Part shown: positions 5,138-7,420 of the stretch, piece after piece
How positions within the stretch are numbered: position 1 is the first letter of the stretch
Layout of the letters: every line of letters starts with the position of its first letter
DNA from: Prevotellaceae bacterium
Lineage (GTDB): Bacteria > Bacteroidota > Bacteroidia > Bacteroidales > UBA932
Assembly: GCA_031288885.1 (NCBI GenBank)
Contig: JAITQP010000184.1
Coordinates: 1 to 7,420 of the forward strand
DNA length: 7,420 nt
Direction: 5' to 3'
Notes under the pieces: generated by a model
Database searches by the model: none
What the model was told of the DNA's origin: nothing
The model's input: the letters and a program-made list of their open reading frames with translations, nothing else
Made by a program: the position numbers and the translations under genes

Positions 5138-6418
5138 CTAATTCATCTTATACTTTCCTTTCCACAGCTGCTCCAAGCGCGCCTTTATTTCGCGCTCTTT
5201 GGCGCTATCGCCCGGGAGGTAGAACGCTGTGTCCGATATTTCATCGGGCAGGTAGTTGAGCTCCACAAAGTTATCCTGATAGTCGTGCGCGTACTTGTAG
5301 CCCTTGTGGTAGCCGAGGTCTTTCATGAGCTTTGTGGGGGCGTTGCGCAGGTGGAGCGGCACCGGCAAATCGCCCGACCGGCGCACCTGCGCTATGGCGG
5401 CCTCAATCGCCATGTACGAGGCGTTGCTCTTGGGGCTTGTGGCTAAGTAAACTGCGCACTGCGCCATCACAATCCTGCCCTCGGGCATCCCGATAACCTT
5501 TACCGCGTCAAAGCAGGCCTGCGCCATGAGGAGGGCGTTGGGGTTGGCCAGCCCCACGTCTTCGGCGGCGAGAATGACCATGCGGCGGGCAATGAACAGC
5601 GGGTCTTCGCCGCCCTCAATCATGCGCGCCAGCCAGTACACCGCCGCGTTGGGGTCGCTGCCGCGCATGCTTTTTATGAACGCCGAAATGATGTCGTAGT
5701 GCTGCTCGCCGTTTTTGTCGTACAGGGCGATGTTTTCCTGTAGCCGCTCGGTTACAATGCTGTTGTTGATGGTGATTTCGCTGCCGCTGAACGAGCTGAC
5801 CACAATCTCCAGCACGTTGAGCAGCTTGCGGGCGTCGCCCCCCGAAAAGCGAAACAGCGCCTCCGTTTCCTCGACGCTAACGTGCAGCTGCTTCAGGTAG
5901 GCGTCCGTCGTGATGGCGCGCTCCAGCAGCTTTTTGAGGTCGTCCACCTCCAGCGGCTTGAGCACGTACACCTGACAGCGCGAAAGCAGCGGCGAAATGA
6001 CCTCAAACGAAGGGTTTTCGGTGGTTGCGCCGATGAGCGTGACCGTTCCGTGCTCCACCGCGCCCAGCAGCGAATCCTGCTGCGACTTGGAGAAGCGGTG
6101 AATTTCGTCAATAAAAAGGATTGGGTTGGGAGTGCTAAAGAAGCTTTGCCGCTTGGCGTCCTCAATTACCTCGCGCACGTCCTTCACGCCGGCGTTCACC
6201 GCGCTAAGCGTGTAGAACTTGCGGTTTTGCCGGTTGGCGATAATGCGCGCCAGCGTTGTTTTGCCCACGCCGGGCGGCCCCCACAGGATGAAAGAGGTCA
6301 GCTTGTCGCCCTCTATCATTTGGCGCAGCACGGCCTTTTCCCCCACCAAGTGCTGCTGCCCGATGTAGTCGTCCAGCGTTTGAGGCCGCATTCGCTCTGC
6401 TAAGGGTATATTTGGCAT
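5138..6418 (-). CDS. rarA: Replication-associated recombination protein RarA (MgsA), AAA+ ATPase
   Basis: RarA is a tetrameric AAA+ ATPase related to clamp-loader subunits and eukaryotic WRNIP1. It acts at stalled replication forks and single-strand gaps. The 426 residues are close to the 447 of E. coli RarA. Visible elements are PLAERMRPQTLDDYIGQ (5-21), typical of the family N-terminus; Walker A GPPGVGKT (47-54); Walker B ILFIDE (100-105) followed by IHRFSKSQQD; sensor 1 in GATTENPSF (130-138); the arginine finger in LLSRC (R147); and sensor 2 in GGDARKLLN (193-201). The C-terminal half has the RarA-specific helical region with YAHDYQDNFVELNYLP. The sequence appears intact. The aldo/keto reductase gene lies 47 bp upstream on the same strand and may be co-transcribed. 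No consensus promoter is visible in that gap. Confidence 0.96.
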   Translation of the reverse strand: MPNIPLAERMRPQTLDDYIGQQHLVGEKAVLRQMIEGDKLTSFILWGPPGVGKTTLARIIANRQNRKFYTLSAVNAGVKDVREVIEDAKRQSFFSTPNPILFIDEIHRFSKSQQDSLLGAVEHGTVTLIGATTENPSFEVISPLLSRCQVYVLKPLEVDDLKKLLERAITTDAYLKQLHVSVEETEALFRFSGGDARKLLNVLEIVVSSFSGSEITINNSIVTERLQENIALYDKNGEQHYDIISAFIKSMRGSDPNAAVYWLARMIEGGEDPLFIARRMVILAAEDVGLANPNALLMAQACFDAVKVIGMPEGRIVMAQCAVYLATSPKSNASYMAIEAAIAQVRRSGDLPVPLHLRNAPTKLMKDLGYHKGYKYAHDYQDNFVELNYLPDEISDTAFYLPGDSAKEREIKARLEQLWKGKYKMN

Positions 6419-6419
6419 G

Positions 6420-6468
6420 AGAAGTTTGGGCTAAAAGTTAGGCAATAAGAGCTAAAGTTTGGGAGCTA
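6420..6468 (-). repeat. Degenerate 7-bp-period sequence between the reductase stop and rarA
   Basis: Read on the minus strand from the reductase stop, the gap divides into TAGCTCC, CAAACTT, TAGCTCT, TATTGCC, TAACTTT, TAGCCCA, AACTTCT, then one C before the rarA ATG. The four stop triplets start at 6468, 6454, 6440 and 6433, spaced 14, 14 and 7 bases, and so fall in all three frames. The first is the reductase stop itself. The sequence differs from the other arrays but keeps the same period. Confidence 0.55.
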
Positions 6469-7419
6469 AGAAATATTTTCAATACTTTCCAGCTCTTTGT
6501 CCGTAAAGGTGGTGTTATTTACTGCGCAAATGTTTTGCTTGAGCTGCTCTACGCTGCTGGCGCCCACTATCACAGAGGTTACGCGCGCATCCTTGAGCAG
6601 CCATGCGATAGCCATTTCCGCAAGGGTTTGCCCGCGCTGGGCGGCAAGGTCGTTGAGGTGCGCCACCCGCTTCACAACGTCGTCCGTTACCTGCTCGCGC
6701 TGCAAGAAGCCGTGCGGCTTGGCGGCGCGCGAATCCTGCGGAATGCCGTTCAGGTATTTTGCGCTAAGCAAGCCCTGCGCCAGCGGCGAAAACGCCACAA
6801 AGCCAACGCCGCTACGCTCCGCAGCGTCCAGCACCCCCTGCTCTACGTGGCGCGCCAGCAAGCTATACTTATCCTGATTTACCAGACACGGCACATGCTG
6901 CTGCGCCAGTATTTTGTAGGCTTTTTCGGCTTCCGCCACCGGATATTTTGATATGCCAACGTAGAGCGCCTTGCCCTGCTTCACCACGTCTATCAGCGCC
7001 TGCATGGTTTCCTCCACGGGCGTTTGGGGGTCGTAGCGGTGGGAGTAGAAAATGTCCACGTAGCCCAACCCCATGCGCCGCAGGCTTTGGTCAAGGCTGC
7101 TGATGAGGTGCTTGCGCGAGCCGCCATCGCCGTACGCACCCGACCACATGAGGTGTCCTGCCTTGGTGCTTATCACCAGCTCGTCGCGGCGACCGGCGAG
7201 GGTGGTTTTGAGCATCCTGCCAAAGTTAACCTCCGCGCTACCCGCAGGAGGCCCGTAGTTGTTGGCAAGGTCAAAGTGCGTGATGCCGTTTTCAAAGGCA
7301 TACTTCACGATGTCCGTAGCGACGTCAAACCTGTCCACGTTGCCAAAGTTATGCCACAGCCCCAGCGCTATACGCGGCAGCTGCAAGCCGCTCTTACCAC
7401 AGTATGCGTACGTCATCAT
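6466..7419 (-). CDS. gpr: Aldo/keto reductase, YghZ/Gpr type (L-glyceraldehyde 3-phosphate reductase-like), 5' end at window edge
   Basis: This should be an NADPH-dependent TIM-barrel reductase close to E. coli YghZ (Gpr), which reduces L-glyceraldehyde 3-phosphate and also methylglyoxal. The catalytic tetrad is present: D50 and Y55 in FDLANNYGPP, K86 in ISTKAG, and H127 in IFYSHR. Family hallmarks include YCGKSGLQLP (6-15), LGLWHNFG (19-26), GGSRKHL (99-105), PLAQGLLSAKYLNGIPQDSR (212-231) and the cofactor-binding GAS..QL..N (286-296). The first visible ATG is at 7419 (a second at 7416), two bases from the window end. E. coli YghZ has about 13 more N-terminal residues, so the true start may lie outside. 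The C-terminus stops at ENIS, about 17 residues before that of YghZ, with no sign of a frameshift. It lies 47 bp upstream of rarA on the same strand. The exact substrate is inferred from similarity. Confidence 0.92.
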   Translation of the reverse strand: MMTYAYCGKSGLQLPRIALGLWHNFGNVDRFDVATDIVKYAFENGITHFDLANNYGPPAGSAEVNFGRMLKTTLAGRRDELVISTKAGHLMWSGAYGDGGSRKHLISSLDQSLRRMGLGYVDIFYSHRYDPQTPVEETMQALIDVVKQGKALYVGISKYPVAEAEKAYKILAQQHVPCLVNQDKYSLLARHVEQGVLDAAERSGVGFVAFSPLAQGLLSAKYLNGIPQDSRAAKPHGFLQREQVTDDVVKRVAHLNDLAAQRGQTLAEMAIAWLLKDARVTSVIVGASSVEQLKQNICAVNNTTFTDKELESIENIS

Positions 7420-7420
7420 A

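Overview
The window looks like a chromosomal segment from a Bacteroidetes bacterium, probably Bacteroidales. Two promoters carry the Bacteroidetes -7 box TAnnTTTG, and one of them has a TTG 20 bp upstream of the box. Start codons are preceded by A-rich leaders without a Shine-Dalgarno sequence. The gene families (exported GH28, lipoprotein M3 dipeptidase, DUF456) fit that phylum. Coding DNA is clearly GC-rich, while the spacers are AT-rich or filled with GC-rich palindromic repeats. I did not assign a genus.

Layout, left to right. Positions 1-244 hold no gene, only a small hairpin and two 7-bp-period arrays. A secreted GH28 pectin-type glycosidase runs on the minus strand (1639-245). A 618-bp divergent spacer follows: the GH28 promoter with an 18-bp palindrome, a terminator-like hairpin, a palindromic REP-like block of about 220 bp, then a well-formed promoter for the next gene. 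A Dcp-type M3 peptidyl-dipeptidase lipoprotein runs on the plus strand (2258-4342). The 309-bp gap after it holds a heptad array and a second REP-like composite repeat. A DUF456 membrane protein (4652-5131, plus) converges with rarA (6418-5138, minus), 6 bp apart. An aldo/keto reductase of the YghZ/Gpr type (minus, 5' end at the window edge) lies 47 bp upstream of rarA.

The genes do not form one pathway. Two encode exported degradative enzymes (pectin, peptides), and the rest are housekeeping or stress genes (replication-fork maintenance, aldehyde reduction, an unknown membrane protein). The reductase and rarA may be co-transcribed. No SusC/SusD genes, transposase, CRISPR array, tRNA or rRNA were seen.

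The unusual content is between the genes. (1) Sequences with a strict 7-bp period, each unit usually carrying a stop triplet, begin at or overlap the stop codons of several genes; because 7 mod 3 = 1, three units place stops in all three frames. (2) Two composite REP-like blocks are built from interchangeable modules with compensating stem changes (ATTCC/GGAAT versus ATTGC/GCAAT) and share an exact 20-bp segment in different contexts. I see no clear new protein-coding system; these repeats are the most interesting leads.
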